In this document: positions 10,830 through 24,100 of the stretch, piece by piece | How the letters are laid out: the number at the start of each line of letters is the position of its first letter | How positions within the stretch are numbered: position 1 is the stretch's first letter | Program-made: the position numbers and the translations under genes | Source of the DNA: Owenia fusiformis | Lineage: Eukaryota; Annelida; Polychaeta; Sabellida; Oweniidae | DNA: 64,000 nucleotides | Assembly: GCA_903813345.2 (NCBI GenBank) | Contig: CAIIXF020000004.1 | Span: 23,563,985 to 23,627,984 of the forward strand | Reading direction: 5' to 3' | The notes under the pieces: model-generated | What the model saw: only the letters and a program-made list of their open reading frames with translations | What the model was told of the DNA's origin: nothing | Databases searched by the model: none

Positions 10830-13012
10830 TGTTGTATATAGTTTAGCATGATATGTACTTCTTTCTGTAACTGGAATACGATTCTAATATACAAGCAGCA
10901 CATACGTATTCCCGGGGAACCATAAATATTTTGTGTAGTGTGTGGACATTTTTCTTTTCATTTCTCTAAAATCAGATTATTCTCATAAAATTCATACAAA
11001 GTTGGGCATAAGCCTCTATTTTCGTATTCTGCATGTAAAGATATTTATAATGTAAAACCTAAGAGATAAATTCAATGTCTTCAGTTGAGAATAAGTATAA
11101 GGTAAATGTGTGAATTCTGCTTGTTGTTGCACTATTTTTATAATAAACAAGGTTCGATACGCAACACTGAATAGACTGCAGTCATAGCTTAGTTGTAAAG
11201 AAAACAAAAGAAGTTGGGACGTGGTCATGCTTGAATACGATTTTAAATATATCGCCGTTTACATTTGTTGAAATCGGCCTGTATTAATTTCAACAGGTGA
11301 TCGGTGTACAAGGGCATATATTTGAGTTATTGGTTTAACGATAAGTATGACCTATGAGTGGGTAACGTTTTACAAATGCATGAAACAAATACTCCAATGG
11401 CCTAATCTCAATTTTCCTGCATAAACTATTACATTGAAATGATGGTCATTTGCTCTCTAACTTCCGCACCGCATACGTAACTTCGTAACAATTCAATAAG
11501 CCAAGACAGGACCGCTATAATCGCTACATGCCAGTGCATTTAGTTAAGTGAGGTTGTATTGACTTACATGGGGCTGTACATCATTGACTTAACATGAGGA
11601 TATCAGCAGATCCCTGTAGAGGCCATTGGTTTCCATTGATTATCACAAAAATACCAAAAATACACTATGACCTGAATCGATTGCAACCTTAATAATTTCA
11701 CAATATGACACAATGGTTTATCTCATCAAATGTGCAAATATGAAGTTTGCAATCGATTCAGGTCATACTTAAAATTTTTTCATCATTTTTTTCCCTACAA
11801 AACTTTTACACTTATCAAAAATCATACAACTTTGTAAAACCAAAGAATATACTATTACATTTCATTATGTAGTAGCATATGTGGATAAGATGTAGGGATG
11901 CTTAGGATGTAAGTGGATTTTGACAGACACAAAAATACTTCCTGGTTTGGAATCTATGCCTCTACACTTCATGATTGAATTATGACCCTAATAAGTGGCC
12001 TATACATCAATACAGTGCTGAATATAGGTCAACAAGATACTAGTGTGCATATAAATGTAATAATTAAAGCAGAATACTCATTTTGAAAAATCAGATGAAC
12101 TATTTTTTTCTAATAGGGAGATCCCAATGCAGAGTGCATATGGTCCATTGAAATGAGCAAAAAATGCAACAAATGTTTGGCCAAACCATTGGAGAAAATT
12201 ATTATCTGCGTGTACTTTGTATACAGTGGTACCTGTATCAATACCTACTACATATAACACTATTCGAAAGATCATTTACAGCAAACCCCTTTAGAGAAGG
12301 CACTTTCGAAACACTCAATATGGTTGATGATAAAGAAAGATACACATGGGAACAGTTAATTCAAATAAGATGATGTTGAATCATGAATCGCAAATGTGAA
12401 ATATTTCAAATATTCATTTACACTATACAATACAAATATATAAACAAGTATTTCCTCTTATGTGTTTTACTAGGTGTTAAACACATTTATGTTTTACTGT
12501 ACATACTTTACAGGACACAGTCATGTTGACATATCCATGCTCATTTCTATAATACGCAATTATGCAACAATGAATACACACTGAGGGTATTAAGCACTCA
12601 CCTATGTAGAATATATCATGCCATCTATGGAACATTTATAACTCTATCTATAAACATCATTGCATAAAATAGGGTACATCTAAATGTCGCTCTAAGTGAC
12701 ATCTTTTCACACAATTCACACTAAGGTCATGGCCTATGAGGTAAAAATGACAAATGGATTATCAGATAATGCTTATCTCATTTAGATCATTTTTTTCTTT
12801 TTGGAAATCAATCATGTGACATAGCTCAATGTTTTCGTGCATTAATCTCATTAAAAAATTGCTACTTTTAGGTCAAAAATTCGGCCTAAAAAAGTTATTG
12901 TTTTTGGATTATCCTAATCCCAAAGTAATCAAGTTTTCCTTTTTAGAGGTAGATCATTCATTACAATAAATTGTAATTTTGCCATAAAAGCTGAAATAAA
13001 ATGCTGCATTTT
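10830..13012. other. intergenic, no gene seen
   Basis: No exon or known family recognised on either strand. One hairpin (11666-11767) is listed separately. Confidence 0.5.
11666..11767. repeat. 102-bp hairpin with 21-bp arms
   Basis: TATGACCTGAATCGATTGCAA at the left end pairs perfectly with its complement at 11747-11767. The loop is ~60 bp of AT-rich sequence. It may be a very small MITE. No second copy was seen in the window. Confidence 0.7.
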
Positions 13013-13222
13013 TGGTGAAAATTGCGTCAGAATTAGGGAAAATTGGTGAAGATGGTTGGATTAGGAACAGCTTAAGAGATTATCCATTCAACTTGATTAT
13101 CATCCTACTGTCATTTATTGAAGACAAGACATGGATCTAACAGAACCTTTTGTATTTGTGGTTAAAGTATTCTTCGAACTAAAGATATAGCCCTTTGAAA
13201 ATGGCTTGCCATATCTTACGTG
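13013..13222. repeat. dispersed repeat R1, copy 2 (inverted)
   Basis: Reverse complement of 3151-3360 with scattered substitutions. See that entry. Confidence 0.8.
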
Positions 13223-13468
13223 CCCCTTTCTGATAAATTGTGTTAAATGCAAATTAAGCATTTTTAGAGGTGTCTGTTTCGATAATTGCACTTCTATTGA
13301 GGCCTTAGCGCTTTAGTTAAATTAATTAATAAAAAACAACCACGCTTGCAGAATGTTGTTCTCAAAACGTATAGATATTGTTATACAAACTAGGCCTATA
13401 ATATTCAAATATTATCTGTCCAATACAAGAAAAGATTTTTCACTTTTTGTGATTTTTTATAACACGTG

Positions 13469-13790
13469 GTCTAAGTCTTCAACCATATGCATTGTGTATT
13501 TCACATTTAGTGCAATATTCATATTTATTGTAATATTTGACCATATTACTATGTTGAAATGCTACTCACATTAAGTGCAATATATGTATTTATTGTAATA
13601 TCAGTCTTCAACCATATGCATGATACAATTCAAATTAAGTGCAATATTTGTATTTATTGTAATTTTTGACCATATGCAACATGCTACTCTCATTTAGTGC
13701 AATATATATATTTATTATACAATATCCATCTCACATTGGGTGCAATATATGTACTTAATGTAATAATTGACAATATGAGTCATAAGTCTC
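13469..13790. repeat. degenerate tandem repeat, ~65-bp units
   Basis: AAGTGCAATATWTGTATTTATTGTAATA recurs about five times with ~60-70-bp spacing, alternating with ACCATATGCA. Neighbouring units look like dimers of ~130 bp (CAGTCTTCAACCATATGCAT appears twice). Strongly diverged, hence old. Confidence 0.7.
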
Positions 13791-15253
13791 ATGACCTGCT
13801 TATTTATGCCAAACTGATTAATCAGAGTTGTGAATTTATATCATTGCTTATTAATATATAAATCTCTACCAGAGACATTATATGTCTCTGTCTTTATGAA
13901 TGTTGACCCAAGCTGCCCATTGGGGGTAGTAATGGGTGGCACTCAGATATATTGTATACTGTGTCTCATAAGTCGGCACCGGCAGGTGATGTTACAAAAT
14001 GTTGTTTTAATTATGTATTTTATATGTATCACAAGACAAAATCGTGTTTAATAACTAGCAATACCAATGTTACAACCATCTTACCCGGTCCTTAGTACTC
14101 GCAATCTTTGATTATTGATACACTTATTTGGAAGGTTATTTGAGCTTACCCGTTGGTATTGATACACTTATCTGTGTTTTTTAGGCCCGAATACTGAGGT
14201 TTATTTTTTTAATTATTGAGTCTTATTCTATTGCATTAATATGTAGTTGACTTTGTAACTACGGACGTGATATGATATGTCTATTACATAATATGTATAT
14301 ATAAATATCGTGATGATTAATGAATCTAGATGAAGACTAATCATTAAAACAAACTTAGACGACATTTAATATTTAAAGAAAAATAATTTGATAGATAACT
14401 TATGCATGTATAAGTCTCTTAGTAAAAAAATTAAGGGAAACGGGTTTCGTGATTTAACAGAGGACAGCAAGGTATCAATGTTGTTGTCTACGATCCCGGG
14501 TTCACGCTATTTATTTACAGTTTGTAGATTAAAGACCCATATTTAAAGACAACGTCGTCTTTATGAATTATTTAAGACATCAGTAGTCACAGAAATTGAT
14601 TATCCGAAGAGGATACCGAGTTCTGACCAGCAGACGAACAATTGCAGACATGGGCTAAGTTTGTTTATTTAACAGTTAGATTTGTTGACTTACTGATCCG
14701 TATTGTAATCTCTGGGAAGACGTTATTTTTATTTATTCTATACTTTGTATTTGCGTCCAATGTAATAATACTTTTATGAACAAAAATTTCATTTTAATGG
14801 CCATTTTGTATGCCTTTTATTTCCACACCATGTTTTGATTTTGCCTCGATGTTATTGTGTCATAGTGTTTTTGCTATAAAATTCGAGAAATGTCAACTTT
14901 TTAATTAAGGAATGTTGGTTACTCTCTTGTGGTAAATCAAATTGTTGATGATGTCAACGGATCATGAGATAACACATTGTCCGGGGAAAGATATCAATAT
15001 CAGTTGTATATCGGATAGAAAAATAAATATTATAGTAGATGCTAATTGTTTGCTCTGAAATAATGTGACTAATGACTATTCCAGCGAATCAGGTAGATAT
15101 TTCAACGGTTTTCGCGTAATGAAAGAATTTAGTTGTCGTTTCTATTAATTTGAAAAGTAGGGTCGTTGATAAACACATATAACTGTAAAAGTATTTATTG
15201 GAAGTATTGTTTTAACAGTCTTTTCGCTTCTCTTTTTGTCTCTCGACAGGCAT
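13791..15253. other. intergenic, no gene seen
   Basis: No coding region or repeat recognised by eye. Confidence 0.5.
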
Positions 15254-15470
15254 AGGCGTAGCCAGGGGGGGGGGGGTTTGCGGTGCATAACCAATAAAAT
15301 AGAACCAAGAAATAGAAGAAGAGATAGAAGCTTCAAGCTCAATTTTGAAGGAGGTTGCATCTTTTGGCTTGCTTTTGCCACGATCGCAACCCCCTCCCCC
15401 GACTGAAAACCGTTATTGTTTTTGGCGATCGCACACCCCCCCCCCCCGACTGAAAGTTGGCTACGCCCCT
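15254..15470. mobile_element. MITE family C, copy 1 (GGCGTAGCC ends with G/C runs)
   Basis: Inverted ends AGGCGTAGCCAG and TTGGCTACGCCCCT, each followed inward by a long G or C run (G12 at 15265-15276, C12 at 15436-15447). The internal words GGCGATCGCA and CCGACTGAAA are shared with copy 2 at 17216-17397 in the same orientation. No transposase. Confidence 0.85.
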
Positions 15471-15870
15471 GAACATGTATAATAGGGGCACTATTACGCT
15501 GCGTGCAGAGTCTAATTATAAACTACGAGAAGACGAAAGAAGTGAAGTCGAACAAATGCAAAGGGTAGGGTATTATAGAAGGGGATCATATAAAAGCACG
15601 ATCTATTTCAAAACGCTTTTAACTTTTGTTCTTCAACTGTTGCCCTTTGTGCATTTCAAAAATAAAATATCTTAATCTGATTTGTTCCACCTTTCTTTCC
15701 GCTCAGTTCTGCAATATTATCGTTATGTCCATATGTTGTTTAGGATTATGTCATTTGCAAAATAGCTGTAAGACATTATGAGAATGAAGATGGGAGTTTC
15801 CACGATAATGTTGTTCACATGATTTTATACACATACCTGCATAACAATCGGAGACGGAGGTCTTAATATT

Positions 15871-16531
15871 GTCCAATCAAAAAATAAGAATCTAACATTT
15901 AATGATAACAAAAGGATTAATTGCTTAGTTCTCTTTGTCTTAGTCTTTGTTTTCTTAAATGCGGAAGTGTACCAATATCACCTAGATTACATAAGAGATC
16001 ATCTAACAGTCTAAAATTGCTTTTAATTGCAAGTTAATGCATTCCGATCAAAATTTGTATACCTGTAATTTGGAGGGGGGGGGGGGCGATGTTACATCAC
16101 ATAACTACAATGTTCATATAGAAATATATGTCCGTATAAAAGCTAAAATTATAAAAACTCATTTCAAAGTCATTCTGTTCATGGAAGCGTCAAGTTATGA
16201 AAAACAATGCTTAACACTCAAACAAATCGACTTGATTACCTTTGAAAACTTCTTGAGAGGAAATGGACAAATGTATTTTTCGAACTCATTAGCACGTCTG
16301 TCTGATTGAAATACTATTTTTTTTAAATACAAACATAAATGATTTAAACTTGGTCAGAAGTCTGAACATTGTCCAACAAAATAATAAGAATCTAACATTT
16401 AATGATTACATAAGGATTAATTGCTATATAGTCTTTGTCTTAGTCTTTGTTTTTCTAACGGCAGAAGTGTACCATGCATCACCTTGATTACAGAAGAGAT
16501 CATCTAACAGTCTAAAATTGCTTTTAATTCT
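15871..16531. repeat. ~160-bp direct duplication, 500 bp apart
   Basis: 15871-16031 and 16371-16531 are near-identical, sharing GTCCAATCAAAAAATAAGAA / GTCCAACAAAATAATAAGAA and the exact tail CATCTAACAGTCTAAAATTG. Intervening DNA holds a G12 run at 16075-16086. The differences suggest a moderately old local duplication. Confidence 0.8.
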
Positions 16532-17215
16532 GGGGTTTTAATTACATTTTATGAATAGACTTTTTTGCCTCTATTCTCATTTTTAAACCTGTTTCTGTTT
16601 GCGTATTTAACAATTGTGATAAATTATTCAGTTAGTGTCGAAATCAAAACAATTTTCTACATTAATAGTCCCCTCCTCTTGCACTGACTAAATATTAAAA
16701 TAAGCCAGTCTGATTGCGAATTTACAAATCCTGTAAAAGTAGCTTCAAACCGCCTTTTAATCAGAGAAAACAATAAGTTAATTCATCTGATTGCGAAAAT
16801 ACGAATCAATCTGATTATCTGATCTCCATGCTATTTGATTCGTGCATTATCTACAAGTCAGTCGGGCAAGGGCGAAATTATTTCATTTGAAAACAGAAAT
16901 AAATATCAGAACCCCTCTAGCATAACTATTCGGAAGAAATTCATACAAAAATAAGGTACACAACTGATGAAGGGTCGCACGCAATGCACGCACCCCTCTC
17001 CTCCTCCTCCGTGTTTGCCCACACACGACCATATTTGACAATTTTTCTAAAAGCGTTTTCCCCGGGAATATAGGTGTAGCGGTTTCCAGAAGTCGCACAG
17101 CTTGGGGGTCAGGGTATCCTGATCCATGCCTCAACGCCTGACGGGTCTGATATTTAGAGGGGGTGCAAACATTATTAGGGGGCGGGGTAAACGTGAAAGT
17201 TGCCAAAATATCCAT
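16532..17215. other. intergenic, no gene seen
   Basis: A longish minus-strand open frame runs from here through MITE C copy 2, but it has no family similarity and spans the transposon, so I do not call it. Confidence 0.45.
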
Positions 17216-17397
17216 AGGCGTAGCCAGGAGGGGGGGGGGGGTGCGATCGCAACCTCCCCCATAACAATAAAAATAAAACGCTGAGAAAGAAGAAGAAAGG
17301 AGCATTAAAATGCCACAATCATACCCTCCTGACTGAAAACCGAAATCTTTTTGGCGATCGCACCCCTCCCCCCTGACTGAAAGCTGGCTACACCCTT
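17216..17397. mobile_element. MITE family C, copy 2
   Basis: Begins AGGCGTAGCCAGGA with a G12 run at 17230-17241 and ends CTGGCTACACCCTT. The interior GGCGATCGCACCCC and CTGACTGAAA blocks match copy 1. The 3' terminal repeat has a C-to-T type change (CTACACCC instead of CTACGCCC). Confidence 0.85.
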
Positions 17398-19653
17398 GAT
17401 ATCTGTTTTTGGTCATCAATAAAACTATATTTATATGGTGAGGATTTATGAATTTTGATAACAATAGGCTTTATATATGCTTTAATGTTTTATTTATCAT
17501 GATGCTTTTATGTAGGCTATTAATTACAGTTCTTTTTGCAATAAAAAACTGGTATGTTTATGCAAATTCCGATTGGACTAATATAAAGGGATATTGTTTC
17601 ATTATGTGGACTTGAGAAAGTCTGACATACTCATTGCTTTCAACGCAAAACTTAAAATAGGAAGTTATCAAGATCCCAAGAACACGATCGCTACTTAAAC
17701 AATACGTTTGTAAAATCCCGGCGATCGAAATGCAATCAAACTTTCGCAATCAGGTGCCTAATTAGTCTTTTGATCTCTAAAGTTTTATGACTGAACTTTT
17801 CAATGAACTCGTGAGAAGCAAACGCAATCATCATATAAACATTTTTCTAGTAAATCTAAAATAGAGTAAAACCCAGGGAAAAAGATCGCGTGGTTATTTG
17901 ATTATTTCATAGGAATTAGGCATATTTCAATTTTGAAATAACAAAAGTCAGTCTCGGAAGAATTTTCCAAGCATTCCCTGCTTCGATGCGTTTTTATTGC
18001 AAGGGCCGTTTAGCGCCGATATGAATTCATTAGGGCATTAGGGTTGTGCTTTATTTGTTTTATTTATATAAATGTTATGAAATGTGTACGACACTTTAAT
18101 GAATTATTTTTAGGGTTACAATGCATATTTGACTTTTCCCTCTAAACGTTTAAAATTCATCTTTATACTTTTCTTAGTTTGATTCAATAAAATTAACATT
18201 GGATCCCAGACAGTTATCAAATTCTCAGACATTTGATTAATATAGATATTTGTACTTCCTTTGACCAGTGGCTGGTGTGACTGAGATTCGAATCTAATCT
18301 GTTTCATTTTTATGTAAATTGAGAGGAATAACGTTTTATTTTAAGCGTTTTAACAATCTTAACGTTTGGCGTGCAGCTCAACTTAATACACAATCAAAGG
18401 ACAGAATACAGAAATAAGAACATGCCTTTTATTTGTTATTCAAGCTCGAGCAATATCCCCGGCGTCATATTTAATCCTGTCAACACAATAATGGTATTAA
18501 TTGGCATGATATGTAATCAGAGACGGTTTAAAAAGTTGTTTAGATTAATGATAGTATTAGGAAAAATCCTAATTCAAAGTTTTTGTTCTCTCGCAATCCA
18601 GAGCAAACCACTCGCCGGGCAAGCATTCTTTAAAAACGTGAAGTTTTCACCATGTTGAGCAGTTTTGAAAATTGTCCAATTTGAACCATCGCCTTGTATA
18701 TTTTTATAACTGCCCCCCCCCTTGACACTCGAGTGTAAGAATCCTTTCCACACTGTCAATGGTTTTTACAAAATAGTTCATGTCAGGAAGGGGGGGGGGG
18801 GTGAGTGTGGAGAACAATCACTGACTGCGATTTGTATGATTGAACATTATACACTTATCATAAATTCGTAAAGAATAGTTTTAAAATAAACATGAGTTAC
18901 TTGTAATTATCAGACCGATCTTTTATGGACAATATTATATATCAGACTCTTTTATGGACAATATTATATATGCGAAGAATTTTTAAATGCTTGCTGCATG
19001 CAAACATACAACACTTTTTAATTGGAATACTTTACTTAGTTAATTAACACAGTAGTCATATGACACACGGATAAGACGTAACTGGTCTGAGGATAAGCTC
19101 TATCTATCTCTCAATAGAGTGAACTTTGTATTCCTGAGAATTAGTAGTAAGTCGGGGTTATTACTTATGGATAACACATAAAGTATTCTTTCTTAGTAGT
19201 GCTTACAAAATAGTGTTTCCCGTTGTGTATATTGTAATATCAGTGACACAAAAATAAACTATTTTAAACTAAACTACTCTAAACTAAACTCTAATGGGGA
19301 AACTCTACGATATTTCGAAGACAATTAATTTGTCAAAGTTTCAAAGTTTTCAACATTTTTTAAAACCACGTTTCCAGATGTAATTTTACGGTCATAGATG
19401 TCAAATATGATATCATTTTGACTGAATAATTTTGAATTTGTAATGACATAAATCATTTTTACTTGCATCAAGTCTATTAGTATAGTTCACTTGTAGATCT
19501 ACTTATTAAATTAATTCATTACATCAGAATGCAGCAAACATATTAAGTTATCAACCCGAGTGTCAAATTTATAACTGCCATCTTAATATTTAAAAAATGT
19601 GCATATCAATTAAAGAAACTACATGTTGCTATATATTTGTATTTTCATTTCAG
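17398..19653. other. upstream of hyaluronan synthase; small repeats only
   Basis: No exon recognised. It contains a C9 run (18713-18721) opposed to a G12 run (18790-18801), and a tandem duplication of CTTTTATGGACAATATTATATAT at about 18929-18971. A non-coding first exon of the downstream gene probably lies here or further upstream, but I cannot place it. Confidence 0.45.
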
Positions 19654-21164
19654 GTTTATGAAATGACATGTGAAATTCGCACCAAGATATGGGTTGACAC
19701 CTTACCCGTTCCAGATCAAAACCTTTACGAGCAAGAGAACACAAATGATCATAACTACAACATCGACATACCTGAGGTGCACGTGCCTATAGTAAATGAT
19801 AGACTAGAACTAAGGGGAGAAACACTAAATGAAAATAATAATTCCAATAATCGTAAAATAAAAATGGGAGTAGAAAATGTAGCATATCAGTATGATAGCC
19901 ATGAACAAAACGGGAATGCCAAGAACAAGACTGTCGGCAATGGTGACGTTAAAATGTTCACTGATCCAAGACTTCCTTTGTCCATACCAAACGAATGGTC
20001 TTTTTCAAAATTCTTGCCGGATAATTCTACACCAAATGGATTTATATCAGCGGCTAATTTTGCGCCATTCAAATTACCAAACACCAGCATTCAAAATGAT
20101 AAGTCATTATTTGGAGATCGTCCAATATATTTACCCAATCCTGTGGATGAACAGCCTGAGAACAATACTAAAATACAGCATGATACAGGTGATACTAATG
20201 CTGAAGATTTAGTTACCAATGATTCGATTGAACAACCAGAGAACAATACTGAAATACAGTATGATCGGGATGATGTTAACGATCCAGTTACCAATGATTC
20301 GATTGGCAAATTCAAAATTAGTGAATCCCCTGTCAAAGGCCAGCCAAATTATAGTTACTTTACTGAAAAACAGACAAGTCCGACAGACAGATTCTCATCG
20401 ACGTCTGAGATCGAGGAATCCTCTGGTGGAAACGATAGTGAGGTCCTGAACGACAGGGATCGAAATGCTCACCCATTTGCCATTCAAGAACAAGAGGATG
20501 ATACATCCTCGATTTCCGATCATTTCCGATTTCTGGAAGATGAATCTGATTCAGAACAAGGGGATGGTACATCCTCGATTCCCGATCATTTCCGATTTCT
20601 AGAAGACGAATCTAACAGGTCTTCCGTCGTTCTGTCCACAGAGCCTTCAGAGCAAGTTGCCATTGATATGGACCAAATTCAATTGGGAGTGAGTGAAGAG
20701 TCTTTACCTGATAAAGATGATCAACCGTCCACTATGTATGTTCATCTTCATATTACAAAGGAAATGCTTGAAGAGTTCAGAGAGGAACAGGACCGTCTGG
20801 CATCGGAAGATGAAGCCATTGTGCAGGATATGATAAGAGAAGAAGAAAGGCGCAAGAAAATGAAAAAGAAAATGAAGAAGATGAAGAAGAAGGAATTGAA
20901 GAAATCCTCAAAGTTGGAACAACTGTTTGAAACACCAGAACATGAGGACTCGGGGATTGATCCCGAATTCGAATCAACATCTGTTAACGACGTCGTAATT
21001 GACGTCAATGGGAGCGTTTCTTCGGAAAATGGGCAAATAATGACGAAAGATTTACTGCCAGGTATAACTGAAGGTATGGGCACCTCTGAAGGAGAACCCG
21101 AGGGTGAACAAAAAGAGTCAAACAAAGACGACCAAGAAGAAAGAGTCAAAATCAGCAGATACCT
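19654..21164 (+). CDS. hyaluronan synthase exon 1: acidic, low-complexity N-terminal region
   Basis: The acceptor TTTCATTTCAG precedes 19654 and the donor GTAAGC follows 21164. The first in-frame ATG is at 19663. The frame is open for ~1.5 kb in AT-rich DNA and joins exon 2 in phase. The peptide is rich in D, E, N, S and T, with no signal peptide or membrane segment. It contains two internal repeats: EQPENNT followed by VTNDSI (twice, about 20150-20310), and SSIxDHFRFLEDES (twice, about 20510-20620). A highly charged KKMKKKMKKMKKKELKK stretch (about 20850-20905) probably forms a helix or coiled coil. A cytosolic, mostly disordered regulatory or scaffold role is plausible because the next segment is the first membrane helix. 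I recognise no known domain. An alternative is that a further 5' exon adds residues, since the acceptor precedes the ATG. Confidence 0.8.
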
Positions 21165-24100
21165 GTAAGCAATTTAATATATCTTCATATTTTTTTAAAT
21201 CGCCAAACAATCAGGTTTAGTTAACTGATCCTAAATGAGTCTTTAGGTTCCAACCATATAGGAAAATATGATCTCAAATCCCAAAATGGGACAGTCAAAG
21301 ACCAAGAATATTACGGGGTGAGCCAAACAAATCTTAATAACTCAATTATTCATCCCAGTGTGGGTTTCAGATAATATTGAATATAATGGAACCTTGTTCG
21401 ATTGTCCTTTCATTCTGATATGTTTCTTTGTCTTATGGTCATGATTTCATGGCAATTTTACAAAACATGCTCCAAATGCCAAAACATACCAAAAACAACC
21501 CAATATGAAACCCTTGAATTTTATCTTTGGGGCTATTTCAAATGTAATGCGTATATGAACAACCCTAGAAGAGAGTTAAAACAAGAGGTTAGAAAGCAAA
21601 TGAGAGCCATTACACAATATATCCGTGAGCATGTCATCAGAAAACTACCTGATGTTTTCAAGCTTGCCTCAAAAACATGCAGTACGTATTTTGAGCATGT
21701 TTTGTAAAATGGCCATAAAATCGTGACCATTTGCAATAAGCCAATTAAACGTGTTTGAGTGGACGGACTTATTCTGATCAGGTGCGTTATGTCGTATATT
21801 TTCAGACCTCGAATCAAGAAAAAACACGAGGCGAATGTTACCTTGGGATTTAGAATATTCTACCTCTCCATGAGTATTGGGCTTGTGATTGGACTAATGT
21901 TGGTATTCTATGTCTTAAACGTAAGACTAGTTCGTGTTGGAATGGGGACGCTACCCTGGGCGCAAACTGTCTATGGACTTGTTACAATGTCTCATTATAT
22001 CTCCGAATCCTTTTTCGCAATAATCAATAAGTACAAGATGAGCAGACTGGGCAGAAAAGTGCAAGGCTTGAAGAGGGCAAATTTCAGATGTGAGGGCAAA
22101 GTGGCGTTGCAGGTTAGTATCTTTTTACCTAATTTTCCGATTATAACCCCCCTATCACACCAAACTAGTTCTTACCCGTTCTTGCCAGTCCTACGAAAAC
22201 GTCGTAAAACGGGCTCAATCTGGCTGTGGTCGGGAAATATGTCTAAAATAATTGGCTACTTCGTTCATAAACAGTCTTCACTCATTCACAGTACGTTCAG
22301 GTTGCACAACGTCGGTGTGCAACGTCGTATAACGCGTCCCTTAGTCTAGAAGGTCATCATGACCTGATTACAGAACGGTATGGTCGCCATCGAATTTTGA
22401 ATCGATTCAAAATTCTAAATCACATGCCCCGTCCGGGAAAGTCCATGAAGTTCGTAAACAGACCGTGGAACGTTGTAGCTACGTTCATTTAGTTCACACA
22501 CAGTTTAACGATTCGGCAACGTTTTGACGATCACCAGAAAATTTTGAGCATGCTCTAAGTGCTGGAGGACACTCGTTATAGTAGTTTCATGAAGTTTGTA
22601 AACAGATACCAAACGGTTCTTAGTGCACAGTTTAAGCCCGTTTTCGAGAACGTAGTGAGAACTAGTTTGGTGTGATAGTAGGGTTAGTTCATTCATTATA
22701 TCCGTGATGCCTCGCTGCATTACTTTTGCTAGACGAGGGCCGGAAATGGCTTGTCAAAGGGGGAAACTAGAACATGTCTGAGTGTCGGTGTGAGGTCGGA
22801 TTCGGCCGAGTAAGCAACTCCTGCTGTATTCTGCCCTCCCATTATGCAAGCATTTGGAACACATTGGTGGGCCACATTAAAATGTGTTTTATCTCTTTTT
22901 ACTCTGTGTTGAGGCATACAAGACAAGAGTAGTAGATCGTGTATAGATGTCACTCAATGGGTTCTGAGGTTTTAGGTAATAAAAATGATCACACTAACAT
23001 ACTCCATCCTGTAGCCTGTATTTCTTTAAAAGGGATATACAGGCTACAGTGAATTTGCAAATGGAGGACGTTTGTTCATTTTCATATTTCTGAAGGTATA
23101 CTTGATTTTACATACATTCCAAGTGTTCTGCAAAACATTGTATAGATTTATCGAGCAGTATGCATTGTATTATTACCAGAGAAACCCCTATCGACAAACA
23201 TGAAGTATACCTCCAACATTTGCTAGCCCGTACCCTTTTTAAAGAAATACAGGCTACAGTCTGGGGCTAGGTTGTGATGATTTTAATATTTGTGAATTTG
23301 CTCGCGTGACCTGGTCATGTATGCAAAACAAACTACTAGCTAGATTCACGCCATCTATTGTCAGTACACTAACCCATTTCGTCAATATTTTCTACCAATC
23401 CTTCCTATTTCTTCTGAATGTATGACAGAATTTGTTGTTTTTACTTTTGAGTGTACGAGTTAGCTCAGGAGTAACACATATCTAAGATAATAGATTCCAA
23501 TTTATATTTAATGGGTGTCGACCGGTTGTATGGCTTCCCTTCTGCTGCATGGCCCAACCTCGATTGAATGGAAAAGATGTTGTCCAATATTTAATATGCG
23601 TCACCGTATTTTGACATACAGTAACAAGGGTTGAATATATCATTCATAAGTAGGGCGAATGTGGGCTCAAACATGAAGCCAGTTCAAAGATTCCTATTCT
23701 TGTTTTTACAGATCGTTGGTTATAGAGAGGACCCCGCTTATTTCCGTAACTGTATTCTCACTGCCCGTGACTGCGCTGGTCCCATTTATGTTGTGATCGT
23801 TGTTGTTGACGGCCACGAAGAAAGGGACGCTTACATGGCGGAAATCGTCACAGAGGTGTTTGGACCGGATGTGACGATGCAAATAATTCTCGATGAGCTA
23901 GCTGCTAACATTGATGAAGACGCCTGGCAGGATTTGGTTGTCAAACCTGTAGCTGAGTATTTAGGGGATGGCAGCGAATATACTGGTGCGATCCGGGAAG
24001 AAGACGAGGAAATTACGTACAAAGTTCTTGCTATTCGACAACTCCACGAAGGGAAACGCTCCGCAATGCATTGTGCTATGAGATTGTTGATCGATCTGGG

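Noticed and set aside
16883-17464. 193-codon minus-strand open frame
   Set aside because: It runs through MITE C copy 2, contains repeat-derived peptide and shows no family similarity.
20748-21149. 133-codon minus-strand open frame
   Set aside because: Antisense shadow of the acidic, serine- and lysine-rich exon of the hyaluronan synthase.
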